6,086 nucleotides of DNA. Origin: Clostridiales bacterium. Lineage in GTDB: Bacteria; Bacillota; Clostridia; Christensenellales; Aristaeellaceae. A program made the translations under genes and the position numbers. Numbering within the stretch: the stretch's first letter is position 1; every line of letters starts with the position of its first letter. Location: positions 1 through 6,086 of the forward strand of contig SFFC01000120.1 in the NCBI GenBank assembly GCA_004556985.1, in the 5' to 3' direction. The notes below the pieces were generated by a model. It was not told where the DNA came from. It searched no databases and worked only from the letters and a program-made list of their open reading frames with translations. Shown in pieces: positions 5,975 through 6,086 of this stretch.

Positions 5975-6086
5975 TTACACCATGCCATTGAAGATGAAGC
6001 CCTGGTCGGCGTCCACCGTGACGAACATGCCGCTCTTGAGCATGTGCACGGCCTGGTACGTCCTGTCCATGAACAGCGGGATGCCC
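5975..6086 (-). CDS. C-terminal end of a PEP-utilising swivelling domain, probably pyruvate kinase (5' part beyond window)
   Basis: Only the last 36 residues are present, opening with GIPLFMDRTYQAVHMLKSGM and closing with FVTVDADQGFIFNGMV before tandem TAA stops. The spacing of GIP, a KSG/KDG turn, VTVDA and G-x-I/V-Y/F-x-G matches the end of the phosphohistidine-type domain at the C-terminus of Bacillus-type pyruvate kinases (pattern GIPVIVG...DG..ITVD...VYRG). The same domain also ends some PEP synthase and rifampicin phosphotransferase relatives. In enzyme I and PPDK it is not C-terminal, so pyruvate kinase is the better guess. FMDRTYQ in place of the usual VVGVxNA is divergent, which lowers confidence. 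A terminator lies about 147 bases downstream. Confidence 0.5.
   Translation of the reverse strand, partial: GIPLFMDRTYQAVHMLKSGMFVTVDADQGFIFNGMV

Noticed and set aside
5785..5988. Minus-strand frame of 67 codons covering the hairpin region after the right-hand gene
   Set aside because: It overlaps the end of the upstream gene, runs through the dispersed repeat and the terminator stem, and has no good ribosome-binding site. It is translation of a non-coding repeat.

Overview
The window comes from a GC-rich member of the Bacillota, most likely a clostridial lineage. This rests on gene content rather than on any named genome: a proline T-box leader, a whiA-crh pair, a YugP-type membrane zinc peptidase and a class of ProRS common in Clostridia. 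Every gene I can support lies on the minus strand, so transcription runs from position 6086 down to 1. The long plus-strand open frames are GC-driven shadows.

Reading in the direction of transcription: 6086-5975 is the last 36 codons of a gene ending in a PEP-utilising swivelling domain, probably pyruvate kinase. A hairpin-rich gap follows (5974-5753) with one copy of a dispersed repeat (5855-5940) and a strong Rho-independent terminator (5798-5828). Next comes a compact cluster: the YugP-like peptidase (5752-5063), whiA (5022-4078) and a Crh-like HPr paralogue (4087-3839) that overlaps whiA by 10 bases. The Crh-like protein keeps the regulatory serine but lacks the PTS phospho-histidine.

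A near-consensus vegetative promoter (3814-3786) then drives a leader of about 385 nt. Its first part is the second copy of the dispersed repeat (3701-3786). The rest is a T-box riboswitch (about 3656-3434) with a CCG proline specifier candidate, a T-box UGGU that matches the ACCA end of tRNA-Pro, and mutually exclusive antiterminator and terminator helices. It controls proS (3395-1953). A large polytopic membrane protein of the GT-C-like YfhO/PTPS_related type starts at a TTG codon 39 bases after proS, with no terminator between, and runs off the left edge. It is therefore probably also under T-box control.

I see no mobile-element gene, CRISPR array, tRNA or rRNA, and no clear new multi-gene system. 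The points most worth a second look are the repeat placed at the very start of the proS leader and bracketed by near-direct repeats, the His-less HPr paralogue, and the membrane protein coupled to a proline riboswitch.
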